This document shows, piece after piece, positions 35,349 to 43,415 of a stretch of DNA of 64,000 bases (position 1 is the stretch's first letter; every line of letters starts with the position of its first letter). Below the pieces are notes generated by a model. That model was not told the origin of the DNA. It searched no databases and saw only the letters and a program-made list of their open reading frames with translations. Location of the stretch: positions 1 through 64,000 of the forward strand of contig NZ_JBKFGH010000006.1 in the NCBI RefSeq assembly GCF_051233475.1. Reading direction: 5' to 3'. Origin of the DNA: Bacillus_BU sp051233475. Its GTDB lineage: Bacteria; Bacillota; Bacilli; Bacillales; Cytobacillaceae. The position numbers and the translations under genes are program-made.

Positions 35349-36251
35349 GTGACAGAACTGCCAAATACGACACAATTGACCAGAACCATTATTCAACACC
35401 GTAAACTGACTGCTCGAAAAAAGATTTTTCGCGCAATTGCGATTACACTTGGTGCCATCCTAATGGCCACAGGTTTAGAAATATTTTTAGTTCCAAACCA
35501 TGTTATTGATGGCGGTATTACCGGGATTTCCATTATGCTATCACATATAACTGGCTTGGAACTAGGAATCTTTCTATTCTTATTAAACTTGCCGTTTGTT
35601 TATTTGGGATTTAAACAAATGGGTAAAACCTTTGCGATCTCATCTATATATGGAATTATTGTTTTATCTATTTTTACAACGCTTTTTCATCCTATACCGG
35701 CGTTTACAGATGACATTCTCCTGGCCACCGTTTTTGGCGGAATGATCTTAGGCGTTGGAGTAGGATTAGTCATTCGTAACAGCGGGGCACTCGATGGAAC
35801 AGAGATTTTATCCATCCTCATTAACAAAAAAGTTCCGTTTTCCGTCGGTGAAATTATCATGTTTATTAATGTGTTTATTTTAGGTTCTGCCGGCTTTGTA
35901 TTTGGCTGGGACAGAGCTATGTATTCACTATTAGCTTATGTGATTGCTACTAAGGCAATTGATACAGTAGTAGCCGGACTAGAGGAATCAAAATCTGTCT
36001 GGATTATTAGTGATGAGGCAGAGCGGATCGGCGAAACCGTTAATGCTCGGCTAGGCCGTGGTGTCACATATTTGCAAGGGGAAGGGGCATTCACGGGTGA
36101 TAATAAAAAAGTTATTTTCTCGATTATCACTAGGCTTGAAGAATCAAAGCTGAAAACAATTGTTGAGGAGATAGATCCTACAGCATTTTTAGCTATTGCC
36201 GATATTACCGAAGTTCGGGGCGGCCGGTTTAAGAAAAGAGATATTCATTAA
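35349..36251 (+). CDS. YitT family membrane protein (DUF161 plus DUF2179)
   Basis: A 300-residue protein with five or six N-terminal helices (residues about 25-190; motif VPNHVIDGGITGISIML) and a cytosolic C-terminal DUF2179 domain (GRGVTYLQGEGAFTGDNKKVI near 240, in part). Many Bacillus paralogues exist (YitT, YvjA, YpjC); function unclear. GTG 35349 is favoured because GAGGAGG ends too close to ATG 35343. Confidence 0.88.
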   Translation: MTELPNTTQLTRTIIQHRKLTARKKIFRAIAITLGAILMATGLEIFLVPNHVIDGGITGISIMLSHITGLELGIFLFLLNLPFVYLGFKQMGKTFAISSIYGIIVLSIFTTLFHPIPAFTDDILLATVFGGMILGVGVGLVIRNSGALDGTEILSILINKKVPFSVGEIIMFINVFILGSAGFVFGWDRAMYSLLAYVIATKAIDTVVAGLEESKSVWIISDEAERIGETVNARLGRGVTYLQGEGAFTGDNKKVIFSIITRLEESKLKTIVEEIDPTAFLAIADITEVRGGRFKKRDIH

Positions 36252-36301
36252 ATTAATTTAGGCGTAAAAACGAAAAACTATATGTGTACTGGAGAAATCA
36301 T

Positions 36302-37312
36302 ATGAAATTTCCTGCCTATTTTTTTGAAGAAATCACCAAATCCTCACCAGATGGTATCGTCATCATGGATAAAGAAAGAACCATCCTCTACACGAATGAG
36401 GCAGCAGAAACTTTAACCGGATGGACGGTTGGGGAAAAGGTGCCCTATTGTACCTATTGCCAGCAAAGGGTAATTGAAAATGGAACGGAGCGTTGTATTC
36501 TGACAGCGGAAGATCCACTCCCATACTTTCATTCCCATCTGGCGATCTATTCTGGAATTGAGCAAGCTTTTGAAATGCGCTTGTTGAGGCAGAAATATAT
36601 GGAAAAGGAATATTTTATTCTGAGGCTCCGGTTAACTGTAGAAAATGAAAATAGTGAAAAAGCAAAATTTCATGAATTACTTGTACAAGAGACGATGCTG
36701 GCCCAGGAATTTGAACGCAGAAAAATTGCCAGAGAGCTTCACGATCATATTGGTCAGAGTGTATACAGTATATTCCTTGGACTAGAGGGGATAAAATATT
36801 CGCTTAATCATGAAAAACATGAAAAACATCTAAATAAAATGATTAAGGTAATGGAACGGACGCTAGCTGATATTAAGACTTTAACAAAAAATCTAAGACC
36901 GGAAGCGGTTTACCATTTGGGGATAAAGGACGCACTTGCCGAAGCGGTCCGTGACTGGATTAACCTTTATCAAATTAATATTTCACTTGAAATGGACATA
37001 ATAGACGGCGAACACTTTGATAAAGAAAAAGAGCTGCATCTTTTCCGTGTGATCCAAGAGGGTGTAGCAAATGCTGTTCGTCATGGGAAGGCTACCTCTA
37101 TTTCCATTCATTTAAGATCGTCTGATTCTTACTTATTTTTCTTTATCGAAGACAATGGAAATGGGTATAGTGAAGATCCTCGAAAAATGAAAGGACTTGG
37201 TGTTAAACACATGTTCGAACGGTGTGTGATGATGGGCGGAGAACTTCGTTGGATAAGCAAGGAGGGAGGACCGACCAGAGTAGAAGGCTTTGTTACAATG
37301 GGCAAAAAGTAA
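36302..37312 (+). CDS. PAS-domain histidine kinase of the NarL/DegS class with Cys-rich PAS
   Basis: A cytosolic kinase of 336 residues. The N-terminal PAS domain (residues 5-115) holds CTYC then, after eleven residues, another Cys (ERCIL): three of the four positions of the NreB CX2C-X11-CX2C [4Fe-4S] oxygen sensor. The HisKA_3 box RKIARELHDHIGQSV near residue 140 carries the phosphorylated His, and the ATPase has EGVANAVRHGKAT and DNGNGY. ATG 36302 has GGAGA six bases upstream. It is followed 14 bases later by its response regulator. A redox or oxygen signal is inferred only. Confidence 0.87.
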   Translation: MKFPAYFFEEITKSSPDGIVIMDKERTILYTNEAAETLTGWTVGEKVPYCTYCQQRVIENGTERCILTAEDPLPYFHSHLAIYSGIEQAFEMRLLRQKYMEKEYFILRLRLTVENENSEKAKFHELLVQETMLAQEFERRKIARELHDHIGQSVYSIFLGLEGIKYSLNHEKHEKHLNKMIKVMERTLADIKTLTKNLRPEAVYHLGIKDALAEAVRDWINLYQINISLEMDIIDGEHFDKEKELHLFRVIQEGVANAVRHGKATSISIHLRSSDSYLFFFIEDNGNGYSEDPRKMKGLGVKHMFERCVMMGGELRWISKEGGPTRVEGFVTMGKK

Positions 37313-37326
37313 GGAGAGTTCAAAAC

Positions 37327-37959
37327 ATGAAATTATTAATTGTCGATGACCACGAAGTAGTTCGTGATGGACTGCTGATGATTTTAGAGCAAGCGTATTT
37401 AATTGATGCAAAGAAATGTGCTTCAGACGGCTATGAAGCAATAGAGTTAGTAGAGGAATTTACACCAGACTTAGTTCTTCTTGATCTTTCAATGCCTGGT
37501 GGCTTAGATGGAATTGAGACCCTTAAGGCGATGCGAAAACTGTTACCAGATGCAAAAATAGTCATTTTTTCGATGTTTGATGATATCATTTTTCAGAAAA
37601 AAGCATATGGTATGGGTGCTGATGGGTTCCTCATTAAACAGCTAAAAAGGGATGATTTGATCCAATCCCTTGATCAAATTATTGCAGGCCAGAAGGTATT
37701 TAGTCGATTAGTTATTCAAGAAAATGGAGGAGTCGAAACAGAAAAATTGGATCTGCTCGAGCTTCCGATAACAAATCGTGAAAAAGAAGTATTTACCCTT
37801 ACGGTTTTAGGGTATTCGCAAAAGGAAATTTCAGAAAAACTAGGTATTTCAATTAAGACGGTAGAAAATTACTGTCAAAAAATTGGTGAAAAGCTTAAAA
37901 CACAAAAACGTTTTGATTGGATTGAAATTGCCATAAAATATAATGTGGTCAGTTTATAG
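37327..37959 (+). CDS. NarL/LuxR-type response regulator
   Basis: A 210-residue regulator. The receiver domain has the acidic pair in VDDHE, phosphoacceptor Asp in LVLLDLSMP near residue 54 and the conserved Lys in LIKQLKRDD near 104. The LuxR-type HTH is at the C terminus (TNREKEVFTLTVLGYSQKE, then ISIKTVENYCQKI). ATG 37327 follows AAGGAG. It forms a pair with the upstream PAS kinase; targets unknown. Confidence 0.9.
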   Translation: MKLLIVDDHEVVRDGLLMILEQAYLIDAKKCASDGYEAIELVEEFTPDLVLLDLSMPGGLDGIETLKAMRKLLPDAKIVIFSMFDDIIFQKKAYGMGADGFLIKQLKRDDLIQSLDQIIAGQKVFSRLVIQENGGVETEKLDLLELPITNREKEVFTLTVLGYSQKEISEKLGISIKTVENYCQKIGEKLKTQKRFDWIEIAIKYNVVSL

Positions 37960-37983
37960 AGGCTTCATTCCCTTCCAACCATA

Positions 37984-38439
37984 TTAAAGAAGGGTCTTAA
38001 AGGTATGCCTAATTACATCTCCTCTGCTAATAATACCGAGTAATACTCCGTTCCGCTCAACCGGAACTTTTTTTATTTGTTTGTTTCCAAGGATGGCTGC
38101 GATGTTTTCTATATCTTCATTCCAGCTAACTTTATAAACCTTTTTTTTGGCTATATCGAGGACATTTAAATCTAATAGTCTTTGCTTTCTTTGTTGAAAT
38201 TCTTCATCATCCCCTTTGATTACGAAAGCATAATAGAAATTATCTACCACATAATCTTTATGCTTTCCAATATATCTCATAATGTCTCCGTCGCTTATAT
38301 ACCCGACTATTTCGTTTCGGTCATTTACAACCGGTAGTCCGCTGATTTGGTATTCAATAAATTTTTCAATAACAGACCGCACTGTGTCCTCTTCCTTCAC
38401 TTTATATACTAATCTGTTCATGATTTCATGTGCTTTCAT
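37984..38439 (-). CDS. Tandem CBS-domain protein
   Basis: A 151-residue cytosolic protein consisting of two CBS motifs: SGLPVVNDRNEIVGYISDGD near residue 33 and KVPVERNGVLLGIISRGDVIR near 123, separated by an insertion. The pair forms a Bateman module binding adenosine nucleotides. Stand-alone members regulate partner proteins; the partner is unknown. Confidence 0.85.
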   Translation of the reverse strand: MKAHEIMNRLVYKVKEEDTVRSVIEKFIEYQISGLPVVNDRNEIVGYISDGDIMRYIGKHKDYVVDNFYYAFVIKGDDEEFQQRKQRLLDLNVLDIAKKKVYKVSWNEDIENIAAILGNKQIKKVPVERNGVLLGIISRGDVIRHTFKTLL

Positions 38440-38625
38440 AATCCTTCTCCCAACAATGATTTTTCTCTCGATAAATAAATTTCTCTATTACTAGTATTAT
38501 ACACTAGAGTTTCTTTTCGCCTTGTCTAGAAAACTCTAATGTTGAAATATTATTAATATTATTTTTAAATAGAAAAAGTGGTTTTGTTATTGCCATTTTG
38601 GTGGAAACAGCATAAAATTTTACCA

Positions 38626-39912
38626 ATGGACCTTTTGGTGGTGATTATTTTGGGAATTGCAAAACACTTGCTTTTTAACTTATCCTTACTGCTTGTTCTA
38701 CTTTTCTTTCTGCAAATTTGGTTTGAAAGAAAAATGCCTATTAAAAAGTCAATTAGTATTCTTTATGTTTCTGGAATAATAGCGATATTATTATGTATGC
38801 TCTTTTCGGTTTCCATTAATCCTGAGGTAAGGGTTGATTTGCGATTTGTCCCATTGGTGATCAGCAGTCTCTATTTAGGCTCAAGTTTTCTTTTTGCCGG
38901 AGTTGCTATTGTGATTCGGGCTTTTTTCGGAATCGATTCTGGCTTTTGGGTAACTGTAAGTATAAACTTATCACTTGGATTACTATTATTACTGGCAAGA
39001 CCATCTTTTAAAAAATTATTATCCAGTAAAAATAGAATATCGGTTTCCATCGGATTCAGCATTTTGTCGTCGATGATTTTCTTTGAAGCTTTATTCTTAT
39101 TTGATCAGCCAAATTATGGATTAGACATGTGGGTTCCGTATTTTATTATATCTGCGCTTGGAACAGGGATCATTGCCTATGCACTTGAATCAATGTACTC
39201 CAATATGAAATTAAGAGAACAAATATGGAAAACAAAACGAATTGAAGCGGTTAGCCAAATGGGGGCAGCCATTTCACATGAAATTCGGAATCCATTAACG
39301 GCGGCAAAAGGATTTCTTCAATTTCTTAAAGAAGGAAACAATCTTGAACAAAGTCAGAAAGAATATATTTCAATTGCTATTAAAGAATTGGACCAAGCTG
39401 AAGAGGTAATCGGAAATTATTTGACCTTTGCCAAACCAGCGATGGAACGAGTAGAAGAGCTCAATGTTCATTGGATATTAGTTCAAGTTTTGACCGAACT
39501 TTCTCCAATGATAAATATCAATAATATTGTTATTGAAAAGGAATTTAATTCATCTGGAATTATCATTGGGGACAAGCAGATGCTCCACCAATGTTTTTCT
39601 AACCTTATAAAAAATTGTATTGAGTCTATGCCGACTGGTGGAGATGTATATCTCATTTCTTTTGATACGAAGCAAGCCACCACTATTTGCATTACTGCAT
39701 CGGGATTTAAAATGACAGAGGAGCAAATTCAACGCCAGGGTGAACCTTTTTATGCTATCAATGAAGGAAAAGGAACTGGCCTTGAAATGATGGTGGTACA
39801 TAGTATTTTAAGAGCTCTGAACGGATCGATTGAAATTAAAAGCAAACCAGATGAGGGTACAACTTTTATCCTTCAATTTCCTAAAAAAGAAAGAACAAGG
39901 CAAATTATTTAG
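38626..39912 (+). CDS. KinB-like membrane histidine kinase with degenerate ATP-binding motifs
   Basis: About 428 residues: five or six N-terminal helices (5TMR-LYT-like, residues 1-200), then a HisKA domain with an intact H box SHEIRNPLTAAKGFLQFL near 218, as in sporulation kinases. In the ATPase domain the N box is present (NLIKNCIESM), but the DxGxG G1 motif reads ASGFKM and the GTGLGM G2 motif reads GTGLEM. The lost Asp normally contacts the adenine, so ATP binding may fail. No good ribosome site precedes either ATG 38626 or GTG 38578. It could be a decaying or signalling-modulating pseudokinase. No response regulator adjoins. Confidence 0.78.
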   Translation: MDLLVVIILGIAKHLLFNLSLLLVLLFFLQIWFERKMPIKKSISILYVSGIIAILLCMLFSVSINPEVRVDLRFVPLVISSLYLGSSFLFAGVAIVIRAFFGIDSGFWVTVSINLSLGLLLLLARPSFKKLLSSKNRISVSIGFSILSSMIFFEALFLFDQPNYGLDMWVPYFIISALGTGIIAYALESMYSNMKLREQIWKTKRIEAVSQMGAAISHEIRNPLTAAKGFLQFLKEGNNLEQSQKEYISIAIKELDQAEEVIGNYLTFAKPAMERVEELNVHWILVQVLTELSPMININNIVIEKEFNSSGIIIGDKQMLHQCFSNLIKNCIESMPTGGDVYLISFDTKQATTICITASGFKMTEEQIQRQGEPFYAINEGKGTGLEMMVVHSILRALNGSIEIKSKPDEGTTFILQFPKKERTRQII

Positions 39913-39928
39913 CCTCGTTCTTTTTTTA
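39891..39928 (+). terminator. Terminator of the KinB-like gene
   Basis: AAGAACAAGGC pairs with GCCTCGTTCTT (one mismatch) and is followed by seven T residues; the stem overlaps the gene end. Confidence 0.8.
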
Positions 39929-39981
39929 TTATTCATCGGGCACGGGATAATTTCAAATTTATAAAAGCAGATAGGATTAGT

Positions 39982-40242
39982 TTATTTTCGCGTTGTAGTT
40001 TGTTTAAAAAGCTGATGACCATAAACGGAAACACCCGCTGCTATCAACCCATTCACAACTGCATCAACTGAAAATCCAAAAATATAAGTTGCAAATCCGA
40101 GTGAAACGATTGTAATGATCCATATGATGGACCAATTAGGAACACGAGGAGTTTGTTTTAAAGCAAAGCCGATTACCCATAACGCTGGAATAAGAATTAA
40201 ATAATTTTGGTTAAGAAAATCAAGCAAGTCCAATAGATTCAC
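39982..40242 (-). CDS. Hol44-like phage-type holin
   Basis: An 86-residue protein with three hydrophobic segments and a basic tail (KQTTTRK). The opening (YLILIPALWVIGFALKQTPRVP, in part) resembles the holin superfamily V protein Hol44. No endolysin or phage structural gene is near, so it is more likely a domesticated small membrane protein than part of a prophage. Confidence 0.6.
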   Translation of the reverse strand: MNLLDLLDFLNQNYLILIPALWVIGFALKQTPRVPNWSIIWIITIVSLGFATYIFGFSVDAVVNGLIAAGVSVYGHQLFKQTTTRK

Positions 40243-40334
40243 CTCCTATCACTCGTTCAATAGTATTTTATGGAGGAAGGAAGTGAATGGTTTGGACAAA
40301 AATGATTTTTTATGAAAAAAAATTAAACCTCACA

Positions 40335-40754
40335 TTATGCCACTTTTATTGCTCTTCCAAAAGGTACTTTTGGGATGAAGTCGCTTGGAACAAGCCAAAA
40401 CATTTCAAAGTCAATTTGCTCCATATCTTCATAAAAGAAGCCCGTAACATCTGTAATATAAAACAATGTATCAATTTTTTCCGTTTGGGCCCATTCAAGT
40501 ACAAGCGTATAGGAAGATTTTCCGTGTGTATAATACTTAATCGAATCAGATTTTATTTGAGTTATACTGCGGATTTTATAATCTGCTTGAACGAGGAGTG
40601 TATCAGGTTTAACCTGTTCAAATAGTTTAACGATGTTATTGATTAAAATGGTATTAACTTCCGTTGAAGAGGTATCGACTGCCAAGGCAATTTTTTTATC
40701 ATGACGCTCTTGAATCATGGATAAAACCCTCTTGTGCCATCTCATTGAAACCAA
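40335..40754 (-). pseudogene. Free-standing C-terminal VWA-like fragment (DUF2201-type)
   Basis: A 139-residue ORF matching only the C-terminal VWA-like half of DUF2201 predicted metallopeptidases: IALAVDTSSTEVNTILINNI near the start (family DTSGSI), a KSSYTLVLEWA segment in place of GGTSFEPVFEW, YITDVTGFF, and a PFGRAIKV ending. The usual ~400-residue protein has an N-terminal metal-binding domain, absent here. The MIDAS motif DxSxS is altered at its last Ser (Thr). A ribosome-like AGGGAG does lie upstream, so a small functional gene cannot be excluded. Confidence 0.5.
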
Positions 40755-41005
40755 CTCCCTTTATTAAAATCACCAACAACAGTTCTTATTTTTGCATAAT
40801 GTCCCGGAAAATATTTTGGGTTTCTTTTGCATGCAAACCATAATCTTCAAAATGCGAAAACCTTTAAATAACCGTGTTTTTTCATTTTTTTAAAGAATGG
40901 TTCGGTTGTTCTGAGTTGCATATTAACAATAGAGAAATTTTTTTATTATACTATGTCCTTTTCCTTCCTCTATCTCTATATAAGAGGTGAAGGGAGGTGA
41001 TGGAT

Positions 41006-41224
41006 ATGGCTCAAGGGATGCTTAAGGATACGCAAATGCGTCTTTTCTTTGAAACCGGGCTGGATGAAAAAGGTGAACCGGTGCTAAAAGGCAAAACCTT
41101 CAACAATGTGAAGAAGGAAGCAACGATTGATCAGATTTACCAGGCAGCACAGGCAATTGCCGGATTGTGTGCGTACACTCTCACGGCGGTAGAACGTAAT
41201 GATAGCTTTGATATCATTGCTTAA
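41006..41224 (+). CDS. DUF1659 protein
   Basis: A 72-residue protein (MAQGMLKDTQMRLFFETGLD start) with the DUF1659 pattern TFNNVKKEATIDQIYQAAQAIAGL. The start ATG 41006 has AGGGAGG upstream; the GTG at 40997 lies within it. First of three small genes (DUF1659, DUF2922, YvrJ) that often occur together in Bacillus; their function is unknown. Confidence 0.82.
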   Translation: MAQGMLKDTQMRLFFETGLDEKGEPVLKGKTFNNVKKEATIDQIYQAAQAIAGLCAYTLTAVERNDSFDIIA

Positions 41225-41259
41225 TTCACGACAAAATGAATAAATAGGAGGTGGAAGGT

Positions 41260-41478
41260 ATGGCAAAAACATTAGAATTGCTGTTTGTTACAGATATTGG
41301 GAAGTCAGCTCGAATTTCAATTGAACAGCCTGTAGAGCCAATTGATCCTGTTCAAGTGAAATTAGCAATGGAGCAGATCATTGCCTCAACCGCATTTTTT
41401 ACGGCAAATGGAAATTTAGCTGCCGTTAGCGGAGCTAGAGTTGTAGAACGAAATGTTACCGATTATGAGCTAGTATAA
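41260..41478 (+). CDS. DUF2922 protein
   Basis: A 72-residue protein with the DUF2922 pattern KTLELLFVTDIGKSARIS at the start, then VKLAMEQIIASTAFF and a GARVVERNVTDYEL end. ATG 41260 follows AGGAGGTGG. Second of the three-gene group. Confidence 0.83.
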   Translation: MAKTLELLFVTDIGKSARISIEQPVEPIDPVQVKLAMEQIIASTAFFTANGNLAAVSGARVVERNVTDYELV

Positions 41479-41562
41479 ACCATAAGGAACAGGACCGGTT
41501 TTCAGCGATGATACCGGTCTTGTTTTTAGAAAAACGATTATCCTAGAAGGGAGGAAGAACTC

Positions 41563-41706
41563 GTGGACCAGTTCATACCTTTCATAAGTGATGTCGGGTT
41601 TCCAATCGTGGTGACACTGTATTTATTGCATCGAATTGAAGCAAAACTTGATACCGTTGTTCTATCGATTCAGAGCCTTCCAGAACGCATGAAAGAGGGA
41701 ATGTAA
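41563..41706 (+). CDS. YvrJ-family small membrane protein (47 aa)
   Basis: A GTG-started ORF after AAGGGAGGAAG. The 47-residue product begins MDQFIPFISDVGFPIVVTLY and has one membrane helix followed by LLHRIEAKLDTV, the YvrJ signature. Third member of the DUF1659-DUF2922-YvrJ group, separated from DUF2922 by a short hairpin. Confidence 0.85.
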   Translation: MDQFIPFISDVGFPIVVTLYLLHRIEAKLDTVVLSIQSLPERMKEGM

Positions 41707-41909
41707 ACCATTGATAATCTTGACATTCTGGGCTAAAAATGTTAAATTTTAAGTAGCCGTTGCACCGTGTTAGATTTATGAAAAAGCTTGTTCTAATGTT
41801 TATGAATACGTTTGGATAAGTAATGAAGGTAAAGCTATCAACGTTGTAAATTGGTGAATTTACACATGGCCTCTCCGTCGAGCGCCAGCCAATAGGAGGA
41901 TTTTTTTAC
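41707..41909 (+). ncRNA. Long structured leader of the cold shock gene
   Basis: About 200 bases before the csp gene contain AAAGCTATCAACGTTG followed by a GTAAATT/AATTTAC hairpin (41846-41863) and end in AGGAGG. Bacillus csp mRNAs have such a conserved leader that gives cold-dependent stability and translation. A cold-box equivalent is not assigned exactly. Confidence 0.5.
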
Positions 41910-42110
41910 ATGAAAAACGGTAAAGTAAAATGGTTCAACTCAGAAAAAGGTTTCGGATTCATCGAAGCTGAAGACGGAAACGACGTTTTCGTTCATTACT
42001 CTGCAATCCAATCAGAAGGTTTCAAAACATTAGAAGAAGGTCAAGAAGTATCTTTCGAAGTTGTTGAAGGTGCTCGTGGACCACAAGCTGCAAACGTTCA
42101 AAAGAAATAA
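41910..42110 (+). CDS. Cold shock protein (CspA/CspB family)
   Basis: A 66-residue OB-fold RNA chaperone. RNP1 (KGFGFIEAE) and RNP2 (VFVHYSAI) are intact, with the usual VKWFNSEKG start. It binds single-stranded RNA and assists translation in the cold or in rapid growth. AGGAGG precedes the ATG; a hairpin terminator follows. B. subtilis cspB, cspC or cspD equivalence cannot be decided. Confidence 0.93.
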   Translation: MKNGKVKWFNSEKGFGFIEAEDGNDVFVHYSAIQSEGFKTLEEGQEVSFEVVEGARGPQAANVQKK

Positions 42111-42128
42111 TTAATTAAATTTAACCTC

Positions 42129-42160
42129 AACAGCTCAGCCAATATGGTTGAGCTGTTTTT
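42129..42160 (+). terminator. Terminator of the csp gene
   Basis: AACAGCTCAGCC and GGTTGAGCTGTT form the stem, then TTTTT. Confidence 0.85.
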
Positions 42161-42271
42161 TGGTGGTTAAAAGGCCAAACCAGAGCTCTAAAATCTTTAT
42201 TTTGAAAACCTACCCATTACAGCAAGTCTGATATAATGAAAGATAGTGATTAAAATAGAGAGGTGAAGGGC

Positions 42272-43414
42272 ATGAAGTTCATTCATACGGCTGATTGGCA
42301 TCTTGGCAAGCTAGTCCACGGTAAATACATGACAGAGGATCAGGAAATTGTACTTAATCAGTTTGCTGAGCTTGTTGCCGAGGAAAAGCCAGATGCAATT
42401 GTCATTGCTGGGGACTTATATGATCGATCTGTACCGCCTACTGAAGCGGTAGAGCTATTAGATAAAGTACTTTATCGACTAAATGTTGAACTGCAAACCC
42501 CGATCGTGGCGATTTCCGGAAACCACGATAGTGCCGAGCGCCTTTCTTTTGGCAGCTCATGGTATCGAAATAATAAGTTTTACTTAACAGGAAAGCTTTC
42601 AAAAGACTTTAGTCCTGTTCATATAAATGGCGTAAATTTCTATTTAATTCCTTATGCAGAACCTGGCGTTGTGCGCCAGCTCCTCGATGATGATTCCATT
42701 CATTCCCACCAAGAGGCGATGCGGGCCATCATTGACCAAATTGAAAAAACAATGAACCATAATGAGCCGAATGTTTTTGTCGGCCATGCTTTCGTTTTAG
42801 GAGGACAAACCTCTGATTCGGAACGAACCCTTTCGGTTGGAGGTTCAGGCTGTGTCGGGGCGGATTTGTTTGCTCCATTTTCCTATACGGCACTCGGTCA
42901 TTTGCACAGTCCAGATGCGATTCGTCATAATACAGTGAAATATTCAGGCTCACTGCTAAAGTATTCTTTCTCTGAAGCAAGCCAGAAAAAGTCAATCTCG
43001 ATTATCGAAATGAATGATAATGGTGAGTTCGAACATCGCTATCGTTCCCTAGCACCTAAGCTTGATATGCGTGAAATTGAAGGGCATCTTGAAGAATTGC
43101 TTGATCCAAGCTTTTATGAAAAGCAAAAATGTGATGATTATTTGAAGGTGACGCTGCTTGATGAAGGCGCACTGATTGACCCGATTAATAAGCTTCGTCA
43201 AGTTTACGAAAATGTTCTTCATTTGGAGCGGAAAATCGCTGTAACAGATATGAAGAAGAAGCTGTCCTTTACAGTGGAAAAGGACGAACGAAAATCAGAG
43301 CTTGAACTATTTGAACAGTTTTATAAAGAAATGACCACAGCTGAATTTAGTTCAGAAAAGCGGGATGTTATGGCGACTGTGATCGAAAAAGTGCACAAAG
43401 AGGAGGGGGCTTAA
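42272..43414 (+). CDS. sbcD: Exonuclease subunit SbcD
   Basis: The Mre11-type nuclease of the SbcCD complex, 380 residues. Phosphoesterase motifs appear in order: DWHLGK, GDLYDR near 48, GNHDS near 82, GHAF near 175 and GHLHSPD near 212. With SbcC it cleaves DNA hairpins and blocked ends. ATG 42272 is chosen over GTG 42263 by spacing to GAGAGGTG. Coupled to sbcC by a two-base gap. Confidence 0.95.
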   Translation: MKFIHTADWHLGKLVHGKYMTEDQEIVLNQFAELVAEEKPDAIVIAGDLYDRSVPPTEAVELLDKVLYRLNVELQTPIVAISGNHDSAERLSFGSSWYRNNKFYLTGKLSKDFSPVHINGVNFYLIPYAEPGVVRQLLDDDSIHSHQEAMRAIIDQIEKTMNHNEPNVFVGHAFVLGGQTSDSERTLSVGGSGCVGADLFAPFSYTALGHLHSPDAIRHNTVKYSGSLLKYSFSEASQKKSISIIEMNDNGEFEHRYRSLAPKLDMREIEGHLEELLDPSFYEKQKCDDYLKVTLLDEGALIDPINKLRQVYENVLHLERKIAVTDMKKKLSFTVEKDERKSELELFEQFYKEMTTAEFSSEKRDVMATVIEKVHKEEGA

Positions 43415-43415
43415 C

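Noticed and set aside
39982..40242. Prophage remnant suggested by the holin-like gene
   Set aside because: No integrase, lysin, structural gene or attachment site accompanies it.
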